Shown one piece after another: positions 24,110-32,422 of a DNA stretch of 58,632 nt. The notes under the pieces were generated by a model. It made no database searches. It was not told the origin of the DNA and was given only the letters and a program-made list of their open reading frames with translations. Where the stretch lies: positions 1 to 58,632 of the IMG/VR virus record IMGVR_UViG_3300011118_002165, one strand, 5' to 3'. The stretch comes from a virus. Both the position numbers and the translations under genes were made by a program. Numbering within the stretch: the stretch's first letter is position 1; the number at the start of each line of letters is the position of its first letter.

Positions 24110-24469
24110 TCACTCCGTCGCGATCTGCTTCGTGTGGATGCGTAGTGTCGCCTGGTGCGGGTCGCTCCACCGCCAGTGGCCCTGGCCCGCCAGGTCGAGC
24201 ACCTCGTACACAGTCCCGTCGGCCACGATTCGGTCGCCGGGCTCGGGCTCGTCGAAGGTGGGGGCGAAGTCGGCGGCCGCGATGAGGAAGTCCGTCATCG
24301 CCGCCCCGACCCGGACGCCGAACTGGTCCTCGACCTCGCGGTCGGGCCTGCCGAGCGTTGCGGCGAGGGCCAGTTCCGTCTCGCCGCGCTGGTAGGTGAC
24401 CTGGCTGGCGCAGTGCGCCCCGCGCATCTGCGCCAGCCATTGGCATCCCTGCCTCAGAAGGTCACCCAT
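24110..24469 (-). CDS. Neck/head-closure protein
   Basis: A 119-aa protein between the decoration protein and tail completion genes, where head-tail joining proteins are encoded. It has an N-terminal helix (GDLLRQGCQWLAQMRGAHCA), a long strand-rich middle (SQVTYQRGETELALAATLGRP) and a C-terminal barrel ending PGDRIVADGTVYEVLDLAG, the last resembling the small SH3-like beta barrel of head-closure proteins. Assignment rests on position plus this pattern. Confidence 0.55.
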   Translation of the reverse strand: MGDLLRQGCQWLAQMRGAHCASQVTYQRGETELALAATLGRPDREVEDQFGVRVGAAMTDFLIAAADFAPTFDEPEPGDRIVADGTVYEVLDLAGQGHWRWSDPHQATLRIHTKQIATE

Positions 24470-24499
24470 CGCACGGGCCTCCTTGCCCTGAGCCTGCCG

Positions 24500-24841
24500 T
24501 TACTGGTTCAGCCGGACCCGGACCGTCGCGTCGTCGTCCCCGGCGGCCGCGATGGTCTTGCCTACAGCAACGTTCGCCCCGGACTCCGAGTCGACCTTGG
24601 CCTCGGAGTCCGCGACGTCCCAGTACACGTTCGCGCCGGCCGCGATAGCCGTGCTCTCGCCCGTGGCCTTGGGCAGATCGAACACGCCCGTCACGGCCAG
24701 ACTGCCGAGGGCATTGGCCGCAATGGGCGTTCGGGCGATGCCGATCAGGTCTTCCTGGACCACCACCGCGCCGGCGGCCACGTCGGCCTCGGGGGTGTAG
24801 TCGATGCTCTTGCCGTCATGAACGAAGGTTGCCGTTGCCAT
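24500..24841 (-). CDS. Capsid decoration-like protein (DUF2190)
   Basis: The 113-aa product matches DUF2190: MATATFVHDGKSIDYTPE, then ADVAAGAVVVQEDLIGIA, AANALGSLAVTGVFDLPK, NVYWDVADSEAKV and a glycine/alanine-rich end. Members are small beta-rich cement proteins that bind the outside of the capsid shell and are encoded directly downstream of the capsid gene, as here. Confidence is high for family and moderate for function. Confidence 0.8.
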   Translation of the reverse strand: MATATFVHDGKSIDYTPEADVAAGAVVVQEDLIGIARTPIAANALGSLAVTGVFDLPKATGESTAIAAGANVYWDVADSEAKVDSESGANVAVGKTIAAAGDDDATVRVRLNQ

Positions 24842-24897
24842 CTCTCAGTTCTCCTGTGCCTGTCGGGGGAGGAATCACCATGGGCCGGGGGCTAGGC

Positions 24898-26916
24898 TTA
24901 CGCCTCGCCCTTGGCCTTCACGCCGCCCTTGGGATCCTGCAGGGCCACGCCGAAGTCGTGGTAGCCGCGCATCTGCACGCCGAGGACGTTGAAGTCCGCC
25001 TCCGCCGTCTCGATCGTCGGCGACTCCTGGCCGTTGAGGAACGCGACCTCGATCACGGGCAGGTCGTTCGGGTCGGCCAGCAGGTACCACGCCTTGGCGC
25101 TGTTGCCGGTGTAACTGGCGTTGGCCAGGTAGCGGCTGACCTCGACGCGGTACTTGCCCTGGTGCGGGTTGGCCACGGGGTACTTCGTGCTGGCGGTGGT
25201 GTCCCGCAGTTCGAGGCTCTTGAAGAGCTGCGTCCCGAGGGCGCTGAGCCCGGTAGGCACCAGCATCAGCACCGGCATCACGCCGATGGGCTTGCCGTCG
25301 CCATCGACCTGGTCCATGAAGGTGACCTCGGCCTTCGTCAGCCCGTCGATGGTCAGGGCGGTGTCGGCGCCCGAGATGTAGTTCTTGTTGGCCGTCTTGA
25401 AGAAGGCCGAGTTGCCCAGGAAGATCGTCCAGAACACGTCGTTGATCTTCAGGCCGCTTCCCCGGCCGAGCTTGCGCGGCACGGTGGTGATGGCGCCCAG
25501 GTCGTCGTTGATGATGTCCCGCCGATCGACCGATAGCAGCAGGCCGTAGGTGTCGGCCTTGTTCGTGTACGACTCCTCGCCCAGCGTCCCGTGCTTGAGC
25601 TCGCCGCCGGGCGCGACGATCTCGTATTGGTCCTTGCCGATCAGCCGGTAGCTCGTGACCGTCTTGAAGTCGCTGACGTTGCGGACGGCACAGATGTTTC
25701 GCCAGACGCGCTCGACGCCGAAGAAGCCCTCCAGGAGGAACTTGTTGGCGACGTTCGACAGGATGCCGCCAACGTCGATCGTCGAGAACGCCGCCTCGAC
25801 GCGGTTGGCAAAGGCGAACCGCAGCACGGACCGGCTGTCGCGGAAGCTTCTGCCGGTGTAGCCGTTGGCCCACGCCGCCTCCAGCAGCAGCTCTTGGAGG
25901 CCGATCCCGCCCCGGAAGCGGGTGTCGGCGGCCTCGACGGTCTTCTCGCCGTGGGTCTTGAGCACGTCGTCGCCGGTGATCCCGCCGGTCATCAGGCACG
26001 CGGCCTCGAGCACCTGGCCCGTCACCCCGTCATCGTCGCGCACGTGCACGGCGGGCGCCTTCGGACGGGAAGCCCGAAGGACCTCCAGCTCGCAGCGCGT
26101 GGCGTCCCAGCCCTCCTCGATGGCCTTCGCCTCGATGTCGGCGTGCTGGCCGTCGCACACACCCCGGATGGCCGCGATCCGCTTGGTCTCGGCAGCGGCC
26201 CGGGCGCGCATATCGGCCACGGGATCGTCGATGGTGAGGGTCTGGGCCTCATCGGCCTTCGCCTCCACCTTGGTCGCCTCTTCCTGACCGCCGTCGGCGG
26301 TCTTCCTCTCGTCGTCCTTGACGTCGGTCTTCATGGTGGTCTCCTGGGTTGCTGCCGTCTTTGGCAGAGAATCCTGGGCGGCGACCTTGGCGGTCGTCCC
26401 GCCGTCGGCGCCGCTATCGACGAAGCTGATCTCCTTGAGCACGGCCTTGCGCACCACGTGCACGGGGCCCGTGAACTGCTGGCCGTTGACCTGCACCCGC
26501 CCGCCGGCGGGCACGAACTCGGCCTCGATGACCTGGGCCCCGATGCTCGCCTGCCAGGGGAACCCCTTCGCGCCGCTGCGGGCGACATCCCGGGCCCAGG
26601 ACGTGTCCCGGCTGATCAGCCCCTCGGCCAGCAGCTTGCCGTCCTCAATGGTGATCCGGCGGGTGTGCCCCACGCCCTGGCGGCGCTCGTGGTCCAGGCG
26701 GATCGGCAGGTTCTGCGCGGGGATCGCCAGGCCGGCGAGGTCCACGACTACCGGGTGCGGGAAGCCCGCGATCCGCATGGTCCCGCCGGTGTAGGCGACC
26801 ATGTTGAAGCGGGGCAGGTCGCCGGCGTCGCCCCCTGCCGCCTCGATGGTCGGCGAGGCGATCATGGTCACAAACTCAGGCTGCTTGACGTTTTTCGGCA
26901 TCGTCATCTTCGACAT
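24898..26916 (-). CDS. Prohead protease-major capsid fusion protein
   Basis: The 672-aa protein joins a HK97-type prohead protease to a major capsid protein in one chain. Residues about 20-190 carry the protease: IRLDHERRQGVGHT with the candidate catalytic H76 and PWQASIGAQV with S124, then KEISFVDSGADGG. A charged linker (about 200-270) follows. From about 300 the sequence is capsid-like (LQELLLEAAWANGYTGRSF; NKADTYGLLLSVDRRDIIND; AFLNGQESPTIETAEADFNV). Protease and shell protein would thus be made stoichiometrically and must be separated by cleavage. The ATG at 26916 follows GGAGG, and its 5' end overlaps the portal gene by 41 nt. Confidence 0.9.
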   Translation of the reverse strand: MSKMTMPKNVKQPEFVTMIASPTIEAAGGDAGDLPRFNMVAYTGGTMRIAGFPHPVVVDLAGLAIPAQNLPIRLDHERRQGVGHTRRITIEDGKLLAEGLISRDTSWARDVARSGAKGFPWQASIGAQVIEAEFVPAGGRVQVNGQQFTGPVHVVRKAVLKEISFVDSGADGGTTAKVAAQDSLPKTAATQETTMKTDVKDDERKTADGGQEEATKVEAKADEAQTLTIDDPVADMRARAAAETKRIAAIRGVCDGQHADIEAKAIEEGWDATRCELEVLRASRPKAPAVHVRDDDGVTGQVLEAACLMTGGITGDDVLKTHGEKTVEAADTRFRGGIGLQELLLEAAWANGYTGRSFRDSRSVLRFAFANRVEAAFSTIDVGGILSNVANKFLLEGFFGVERVWRNICAVRNVSDFKTVTSYRLIGKDQYEIVAPGGELKHGTLGEESYTNKADTYGLLLSVDRRDIINDDLGAITTVPRKLGRGSGLKINDVFWTIFLGNSAFFKTANKNYISGADTALTIDGLTKAEVTFMDQVDGDGKPIGVMPVLMLVPTGLSALGTQLFKSLELRDTTASTKYPVANPHQGKYRVEVSRYLANASYTGNSAKAWYLLADPNDLPVIEVAFLNGQESPTIETAEADFNVLGVQMRGYHDFGVALQDPKGGVKAKGEA

Positions 26917-28336
26917 CCGTGTCGTCCTCCAACTGGGCTGCCGGCGCGGCCGCGGCCGCCGAGAGCCCGAGCTCTTCCATGAGCTGCTTTTCCTTGGCCC
27001 GCTGGCGGAGCTGGACCTCCCAGTCCTTGCCCTGCTTGGCGTACTCATCCGCCAGCGTGGTGGTGTGGTTCTTGAGCCGCTTCTCCTGGGCCGACGCTTC
27101 CTTGGCGGGGTCGACGTGCTCCTGGCCGTCCCAGAACCACTGATGCGGCAGATGCCCCAGGCCCCGGAGGAATGCGAAGTCGTTGAGGAGCACTGCCTCA
27201 GCCAGCCAGGCCCTGAAGATACGGTTGCAGACGGCCTCGTCGAGGTGGGCCTGCTCGATGCGGATGCTCTTGAAGTAGACCTGGTGGTCCAGCCGCCCCG
27301 AGGCGTAGTTGTAGCCCGAGCTGTTGCCGGCGGCGACGTTGAACGGCAGGTTCAAGCAGCGAGCGATCTCGTTGAGGATCTCGCGTTTGAACTCGCTGTA
27401 AGTGGTGCCCGGCTGCTCGGCCTTGATCTGCCCGAGCTTCCAGCCGTCGGGCAGGACCGTGGCCATCCGCTTCTCCAGCTCGACCACGTCCATCGGCTCG
27501 ACCGCCGCGGCCTCGCCGGTGGCGGGTGCGTCGGTGAACAGGACGGCCGCGAAGTCGGCGGCGGTCTCTGCCGCACCGAGGACCGCCAGCGTGTAACGCC
27601 GCAGTTGCGCGAACAACGGCAGCGCCGGCGTGATCTCGGGAATGCCCCGATGCTGACCCGGCCGGTCGGGGCGGTACCAGTGGATGACGCTCTCGGCCGG
27701 CACGCGATCGTATGACCCTACGGGCGACCACAGCGTTCGGGCGCCGGGGTGCTGGCGGAGGATCGTATAGGCGATCGGGTTGCCGAACGGGTCGAAAGCG
27801 ATCCCGTCGACCTCGTTGGTATTGCCCTTGAGCAGCAGCGGCGTGGACACTCGGTCGGCCTCGACGAGCTGCACGTCGAGCTTCACTGCCGCGTCCAGTC
27901 GGGGGTTGGCCGTCAGCATCGCGAAGGCCTCCCCGTCGGTCGCCTTCGCCATCCGCAGCGTCCGCAGCTTGCTCGCCAGCCCGGTCGCCTGGCACCACTG
28001 CGAGAAGGCCGCCTCGACTGTTCGGTTGATCTCGGCATCCTCGGTCAGCAGCTGAAGCCGCGGCCCGGTACCGACGCAGTCGTTGGCCAGCGTCAGGACG
28101 ATGCCTTTGGCATAGGAGTTGTTCGCGACCTCATAGCGGCTGCGGTTGCGGAGGATCCGCCGGATGTTCGCCGACGCCGCCGCGTCGGCCGAGAGGCCGT
28201 CGGCGTTGGCCCAGTGCCTGGCGTTCTCGGAGTTGGTGACTGCCGCGTCGAACCGGGCGCGAATGAACCGCGCGACCTGCCGCGCCGTCTGCTTGGCCCG
28301 TCTCTTCGTGCCGAATTGTCTCAGCCAGTCGAACAT
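26876..28336 (-). CDS. Phage portal protein, lambda family
   Basis: The 486-aa protein forms the dodecameric ring through which DNA enters the capsid. The lambda gpB-like sequence is clear: MFDWLRQFGTKRRAKQ, SADAAASANIRRILRNRSRY, YAKGIVLTLANDCVGTGPRL, DPFGNPIAYTIL, HWYRPDRPGQHRGIPEI and NEIARCLNLPFNVAAGNSSG. The C-terminus is acidic (DDTDVEDDDAEKR), typical of portals. It lies between the small W-like gene and the protease-capsid gene, the conserved lambda-like order, with a palindromic repeat just upstream of its ribosome site. Confidence 0.95.
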   Translation of the reverse strand: MFDWLRQFGTKRRAKQTARQVARFIRARFDAAVTNSENARHWANADGLSADAAASANIRRILRNRSRYEVANNSYAKGIVLTLANDCVGTGPRLQLLTEDAEINRTVEAAFSQWCQATGLASKLRTLRMAKATDGEAFAMLTANPRLDAAVKLDVQLVEADRVSTPLLLKGNTNEVDGIAFDPFGNPIAYTILRQHPGARTLWSPVGSYDRVPAESVIHWYRPDRPGQHRGIPEITPALPLFAQLRRYTLAVLGAAETAADFAAVLFTDAPATGEAAAVEPMDVVELEKRMATVLPDGWKLGQIKAEQPGTTYSEFKREILNEIARCLNLPFNVAAGNSSGYNYASGRLDHQVYFKSIRIEQAHLDEAVCNRIFRAWLAEAVLLNDFAFLRGLGHLPHQWFWDGQEHVDPAKEASAQEKRLKNHTTTLADEYAKQGKDWEVQLRQRAKEKQLMEELGLSAAAAAPAAQLEDDTDVEDDDAEKRQAA

Positions 28337-28360
28337 CCGTGTCCTTCTCGGGCCAGACCC

Positions 28361-28390
28361 GTCCGCCGAAGCCTCCGGCGAAGGCGGATC
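28361..28390. repeat. Short palindromic interspersed repeat, copy 2
   Basis: A 30-bp palindrome opening GTCCGCCGAAGCC and ending GGCGAAGGCGGATC. It is the opposite-orientation relative of the repeat at 35-63: both share the ends GATCCGCCTTCGC and CGGCGGAC. It fills most of the gap between the portal gene and its upstream neighbour, and its edge forms the last bases before that neighbour's stop codon. Presence in both phage and flanking DNA suggests a mobile or recombining short repeat. Confidence 0.55.
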
Positions 28391-28586
28391 ACGCCGTCCC
28401 TCCCGGCGAGAGCTTCACCAGCTTGACGCCCAGCCCCTTGCCGGCCGTCGCCGCCTTGCTGGCTAGGTGCTTGTCTGCGGCGATCTGGTCGGCGAGGGGG
28501 TGCTGCTCGGCGCTGACGCCATCCGCGCTGGCCCGCTTGGGCCCTTCGGCGTTCTGGCGAATCGCATTGTCCAAGTCTTCAGCCAT
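28389..28586 (-). CDS. Small head-completion/connector protein between terminase and portal
   Basis: A 65-aa protein (MAEDLDNAIRQNAEGPKRAS, then EQHPLADQIAADKHLASKAA) located exactly between terminase and portal genes, where lambda encodes gpW. The acidic then lysine/alanine-rich helical composition resembles small proteins at this position in other lambdoid-like phages. It follows the first bipartite element, which ends 19 nt upstream of its start. Function by position only. Confidence 0.6.
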   Translation of the reverse strand: MAEDLDNAIRQNAEGPKRASADGVSAEQHPLADQIAADKHLASKAATAGKGLGVKLVKLSPGGTA

Positions 28587-28604
28587 GAGACGGTCCCTCT
28601 TCCT

Positions 28605-28645
28605 GCACCCTCTACATCTGCAGTCAGGCCGATTCTGTCGCGCTG
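28605..28645 (-). promoter_or_regulatory. Bipartite phage element, copy A
   Basis: On the - strand this reads CAGCGCGACAGAATCGG, six variable bases (CCTGAC), then TGCAGATGTAGAGGGTGC. It lies between the terminase stop and the next start codon, inside the leftward operon. Copies B (45247-45287) and C (51409-51447) have identical flanking blocks with different central bases and also stand just upstream of genes in the same orientation. GCGACA and GATGTA are 17 bp apart in every copy, as in a -35/-10 promoter, but GATGTA is a poor -10, so a promoter for a phage sigma or an RNA element are both open. Confidence 0.6.
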
Positions 28646-28658
28646 ATTCCCCGGATTC

Positions 28659-30926
28659 TCACCCCCGGTGCGTCCGTTGGATTTCAGATAGCTTGATGCG
28701 CCGCCGCGGCGCCGAGGTCTTGGCATCGGTGCCTGGCAGGACGGCCCCGTGGATGGAGGCCGCCACGGCGCAGCCGACCAGGCAGTCCAGCCAGTGGTTG
28801 TCCGGATGCCCGGCCCGGAGCTTCCATTCATCCACCACGCGGCCCCGCGCCTCGGTCCGCACCCGGTACTCGGCGGTGACGTGCTCGGCCAGGAGCTGAT
28901 GTGCGGCGGGCTTGCGGCCGAACAGCGACAAACAGCCCGGGTCACCCATGGCGACCGCCAGGCGCGCGTGACAAAAACTCTTCCAGTAGTTCGTGTCGAT
29001 CAGGACGTGGCGCACCTGCCGGCGGCCATGGACGTTGGGGATGCGCCAGTGGTGGCCGATGCGCTCGCCGCGCTTGCGCTTGTACTCGCTGAACGGCACG
29101 CTGGACGCTCCGACGTAGCGCCCGTGGCTGGGCATCACGATGGCCGAGTGGGCGCTCTGGCGGCAGAACTGGTAGACGACGTCCGTGCTCTGGCCCCAGT
29201 TGGCGTCGATGAGACAGCGCTCGATCTGCAGCTCCGCCCCGTCGTCGCGCCGCCAGCGGCGGGACAGGTAGTCCCCGGTGAGGTCCTCCAGCCCGGCGTA
29301 GACTGAGCCCTCCAGGCCCGCCCCGGGCGCGGCCTGGCCGAGCGTTTTCTGCACGTCGCGTAGCGTGAACAGCGCCCGCCGCTGCTCGGGATACGCGCCA
29401 TACTCGAGCACGTAGCCGGTGAAGTCGTCCTCCCACGCTACGACGGTGTGGAACAACAGCTTGCCCTGCACGTCGATGAACATCGTCAGGTGGCTGGCCG
29501 CCAGGGGCACCTCGCCCGGGGCGTGGCCGTTGACCTTCGCGGCGACTTGCTCGGCCGTGAGTTGGTCCACGTCGCCCTCGTCCTCCGGCAGCGGCTCATT
29601 CTGATACTCCGCCCAGAAGGCCCGTTCATCCTGAAGCTTGAGGTTCATCGCGTGCTGAATGGCCGAGAGCTCGTCCTCGTTGTGGCGCTGCGGCCAGGCC
29701 ACGACAGAGCCGGCGTCCATCTGGTCGCGATGCTCGCGGTAGAACTCGGTGGCCTCGTGGCCGTCGCCGTCGCTGCGGAAGCTGTCAGCGCGGATCTGAG
29801 CGTACCGCTCCCACAGCTTCTCGTTGGCCGGGAAGGCGTAGACGAGTTTGGTGCGCTGGCCCTGCCAAGTGGGGTGCTTGTCGCGGTCGAGGATCTGGTC
29901 AGCCATGTCCCCCGGACGGATCACCGTGCACGGCATGATCCCCGAAATCTTCTGGCCCGGCCCGGCGAGGTTCAGGATCGCGCCGTTGAGCGTGTCCATC
30001 CGGGCGCCCGTCTGCGGATCGCTCCGGGCCGACTCGTCCGTCTGCGGATCGTCCAGCACCACCAGGGACGGGCGCACGGCACGGCCGTCGGCTCGCTTGA
30101 ACTTCATACCGCGGATCCGGCTCTCGATACCCGCCACGCGGATGATGGCGCCTGACGCCTTCGAATCGGGGATCGTCGGCAGGACGATCTCGTCGGCCGT
30201 CCAGACGATCCGCGTGTGCTGGCCGCCACATAGCTGGCCCTTCGCCCGGTTGTGGATGCGTTCCAGGGCGTGGATCGGGTACACCGCCTCGGGATAGTCC
30301 TCCAGCAGGGCGTCATTGGTCTCGAACTCGACCTTGATGCTCTCCAGCATGCTGCGGGCGTGCCCGGCGTCCGAACCGATCAGGCAGACGAACTCCCGCG
30401 CGCCGGTCAGCATCGCCCAGATGCACGCCGTCTCGGCCAGCGTCGTTTTGCCGCTGCCGCGCGGCATCGCCATGGCGAACAGCCCGCCGCGAAGCACCGC
30501 CTGCTCGATCTTGCCGATCACCTTCAGGTGGTCGTCCGACCATGGCAGGTTGAACGCCTGCGGGAAGTACGCCTCGCAGAAGAACCGGAAGTCGGTCTCG
30601 GCGTGGGCCTTCCGCTCGGGATCGACCACCTGCGGGATCGGGCCGATGTCCCGGCCGGTGGCGGAGATCTCCGCATTGCGCGCCCGCGCTGCCTCCTTGA
30701 TCGCCTCGTAGTCGGCCGGCGCCTTTGCCGGCGCGGGGTCGTGGCGCAGCCACGCCAGCCAGGCGACGTAGCGGAACAGGTCCACGTGCCGGTCATCCCC
30801 GATCCGGTAGCCAGCGCGGTTGCGGTGCCGGCGGAGTTGGCGCTCGCTGATCACCTCGCCCAGCGGCGTGGAGTTCAGCATCCGCGTCAACATCGATGGG
30901 CGAAGGTTGCGCGGGTCAATCGCCAC
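28659..30926 (-). CDS. Terminase large subunit (lambda gpA family)
   Basis: The 755-aa ATPase-nuclease packages phage DNA into proheads. Visible motifs are the Walker A AMPRGSGKTTLAETAC, Walker B-like LVVLDDPQTDESARSD, the FCEAYFPQAFNLPWSDDHLK segment typical of gpA-type terminases, and the C-terminal nuclease part with CLIDANWGQSTDVVYQF. Initiates at a GTG. Length and motif order are normal. The preceding small gene overlaps it by 11 nt. Confidence 0.93.
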   Translation of the reverse strand: MAIDPRNLRPSMLTRMLNSTPLGEVISERQLRRHRNRAGYRIGDDRHVDLFRYVAWLAWLRHDPAPAKAPADYEAIKEAARARNAEISATGRDIGPIPQVVDPERKAHAETDFRFFCEAYFPQAFNLPWSDDHLKVIGKIEQAVLRGGLFAMAMPRGSGKTTLAETACIWAMLTGAREFVCLIGSDAGHARSMLESIKVEFETNDALLEDYPEAVYPIHALERIHNRAKGQLCGGQHTRIVWTADEIVLPTIPDSKASGAIIRVAGIESRIRGMKFKRADGRAVRPSLVVLDDPQTDESARSDPQTGARMDTLNGAILNLAGPGQKISGIMPCTVIRPGDMADQILDRDKHPTWQGQRTKLVYAFPANEKLWERYAQIRADSFRSDGDGHEATEFYREHRDQMDAGSVVAWPQRHNEDELSAIQHAMNLKLQDERAFWAEYQNEPLPEDEGDVDQLTAEQVAAKVNGHAPGEVPLAASHLTMFIDVQGKLLFHTVVAWEDDFTGYVLEYGAYPEQRRALFTLRDVQKTLGQAAPGAGLEGSVYAGLEDLTGDYLSRRWRRDDGAELQIERCLIDANWGQSTDVVYQFCRQSAHSAIVMPSHGRYVGASSVPFSEYKRKRGERIGHHWRIPNVHGRRQVRHVLIDTNYWKSFCHARLAVAMGDPGCLSLFGRKPAAHQLLAEHVTAEYRVRTEARGRVVDEWKLRAGHPDNHWLDCLVGCAVAASIHGAVLPGTDAKTSAPRRRIKLSEIQRTHRG

Positions 30927-31116
30927 TGGCCACCTCCCGCACGAGCCACGCCGCGTAGTGCACCAGGTTCAGCGTGCCGTCGGCGTTGACGGGTGCCCCG
31001 GCGTCGACGTCCGCGCGGAGCATCTCCTCGGTGATCCGCCGCCCGCCGGCGGCGCTCAGAACCTTCGCCGCCTGGGGGGGCGTCAGGGCCGTGATTCTGG
31101 GGGTTTCGGCGGTCAT
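30916..31116 (-). CDS. Small protein preceding the terminase
   Basis: A 66-aa protein (MTAETPRITALTPPQAAKVL, then GGRRITEEMLRADVDAGAPV and LNLVHYAAWLVREVASGD) overlapping the terminase start by 11 nt. The helix-turn-helix-like pattern (ITEEMLRADVDAG) and position resemble small terminase subunits or similar regulatory proteins, but the family is not certain. An AGGGGG ribosome site precedes the ATG. Confidence 0.6.
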   Translation of the reverse strand: MTAETPRITALTPPQAAKVLSAAGGRRITEEMLRADVDAGAPVNADGTLNLVHYAAWLVREVASGD

Positions 31117-31181
31117 ATCTCTAGCCCCCTTGCCAGCTTGCGATAAGCTGTAACTTCTTTTTAAACAGGCGTTTAATTGCC

Positions 31182-31209
31182 TTGATGTGTCCGGGGTTCG
31201 AGGTAACAT
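31182..31209 (+). promoter_or_regulatory. Candidate promoter for the rightward small-gene cluster
   Basis: TTGATG (31182-31187) and TAACAT (31204-31209) lie 16 bp apart within an unusually AT-rich stretch (31140-31210) between divergent genes. The first rightward gene starts about 50 nt downstream, behind AAGGAG. No equally good leftward promoter for the virion operon was seen. Confidence 0.4.
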
Positions 31210-31258
31210 GTGTCTGTCGAATGACAAACGTAAACGACTGCCAGAGAAGGAGATAACG

Positions 31259-31450
31259 ATGAACGAGCGACGCAGAACAGCCAAACGCGACGCTGCCCTG
31301 GCCGAGATCGCCCGCGACGTCCTGGGCATCGAGACGCTCGAGACCCGCAAAAGCGACGACCTCGACTTCCACGACCTGGCGGTCTGGAGCATCGAGAAGG
31401 CCCTGAAGATCGCCTACGAGGCCGGACGCCTCGCTGGCCTGGGCGAGTAA
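31259..31450 (+). CDS. DUF6900-like small protein
   Basis: The 63-aa protein has the DUF6900 pattern: MNERRRTAKRDAALAEIARD, then VLGIETLETRKSDDLDFHDL and AVWSIEKALKIAYEAGR. Members occur in many phages and plasmids as small early-region proteins of unknown function. It is first in a cluster of at least nine small rightward genes, separated by short gaps and each with its own ribosome binding site, here AAGGAG eight bases before the ATG. Confidence 0.75.
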   Translation: MNERRRTAKRDAALAEIARDVLGIETLETRKSDDLDFHDLAVWSIEKALKIAYEAGRLAGLGE

Positions 31451-31477
31451 CCACCACCCACCGCAAAGGAGCCAACC

Positions 31478-31768
31478 ATGCGAATCAGCGCGATCGAACT
31501 GGCCGGAAGCAGCAAGACGACGCTCCGCGACGGCAGCCCGGGCCTGGCCCGAGCCTTCGCCCGGATCGAGCGAGACCGGGGTGCGGACGTTATCCGCATC
31601 ACGTTCTTCCAGCCGAACCAGCCCGAGGATGTCCACGAGGTCTTGGCCGACGACGAGGGAGACCAGCGATGCGCGGCCGAGATGCTGCAGCGCGCACTGG
31701 ACGGCTACGAGGGCACGAACAGCGAGGTCCACGACTACCTGCGGATCCTCCAGTACCTCGCGGACTAA
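31478..31768 (+). CDS. Hypothetical early-region protein
   Basis: A 96-aa protein with no recognised motif (starts MRISAIELAGSSKTTLRD; contains DVIRITFFQPNQPEDVHEVL and HDYLRILQYLAD). A mixed alpha/beta fold is likely. AAAGGAG precedes the start. It lies second in the rightward small-gene cluster, where phages commonly encode host-takeover or anti-defence proteins; no specific function can be assigned. Confidence 0.6.
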   Translation: MRISAIELAGSSKTTLRDGSPGLARAFARIERDRGADVIRITFFQPNQPEDVHEVLADDEGDQRCAAEMLQRALDGYEGTNSEVHDYLRILQYLAD

Positions 31769-31786
31769 GCGCGGAAGGACCGAACC

Positions 31787-31999
31787 ATGGCAGCGAAGAA
31801 GACCAACACCGAGACGCACGAATGGCTGATGGCCCAAGGCCGAGACGGCCGCCGCCGCATCGAGAAGCTCGGCTGGCGACGCCTCGCACGCATCTACCTC
31901 GCGGCCAGGCCCGGCAGCGCCATCCGCAAGGCGATCAACGCCGAGGCCCGCCGTTGCGGGTACACGCCGAGGACCATCCTCGCGCTGCACGCCGAGTAG
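31787..31999 (+). CDS. Small basic hypothetical protein
   Basis: A 70-aa basic, Arg/Ala-rich helical protein (MAAKKTNTETHEWLMAQGRD; RRRIEKLGWRRLARIYLAAR). The charge suggests nucleic-acid binding. It follows the upstream gene after 18 nt with a GGA-rich ribosome site. No family recognised. Confidence 0.5.
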   Translation: MAAKKTNTETHEWLMAQGRDGRRRIEKLGWRRLARIYLAARPGSAIRKAINAEARRCGYTPRTILALHAE

Positions 32000-32011
32000 A
32001 AGGAACCCACC

Positions 32012-32215
32012 ATGCAGATCGAAGGCATCGAATTCGGCACGGCCCACGAGGCCATCCAGTACACCGACGCCGCCGGGTGGGGCGTCGCCATCCGCGTCGA
32101 TCGCAAGAACCTGGTCGTCCGCGAAGCTGACGCCCAACGCATGAGCGCCGCCGGTGTCGAGTTCGCCTACCTGTGCGACCACAAGGGACGCATCGTCCAC
32201 ATCCCCGTGAACTGA
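32012..32215 (+). CDS. Small hypothetical protein
   Basis: A 67-aa beta-rich protein (MQIEGIEFGTAHEAIQYTDA, then GWGVAIRVDRKNLVVREAD, CDHKGRIVHIPVN), preceded by GAAGGAA. Unassigned member of the rightward small-gene cluster. Confidence 0.5.
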   Translation: MQIEGIEFGTAHEAIQYTDAAGWGVAIRVDRKNLVVREADAQRMSAAGVEFAYLCDHKGRIVHIPVN

Positions 32216-32227
32216 AAGGACCACGAC

Positions 32228-32407
32228 ATGAACGAGATCGAGATGGAGACCATGCTGTACGAGACGCTTCAGGACGAGGAGATCGTCCCGGAGGTCGCCA
32301 GCGTCCGAACGTTCGAGGAGGCCGGCGTGCTGACATGCAACCGCGGCGTCGTGGTGCGGTGCAAGGACGGCAGCAGCTTCCAGGTGACCGTGGTGCAGAG
32401 CCGGTAG
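32228..32407 (+). CDS. Very small hypothetical acidic protein
   Basis: A 59-aa protein (MNEIEMETMLYETLQDEEIV, then TFEEAGVLTCNRGVVVRCKD). It starts 12 nt after the preceding stop with AAAGGA upstream and ends 15 nt before the next gene, so it fills an otherwise unexplained gap at the regular spacing of this cluster. Glutamate-rich N-terminus; function unknown. Confidence 0.55.
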   Translation: MNEIEMETMLYETLQDEEIVPEVASVRTFEEAGVLTCNRGVVVRCKDGSSFQVTVVQSR

Positions 32408-32422
32408 GCAGGAGAAGCCCCC

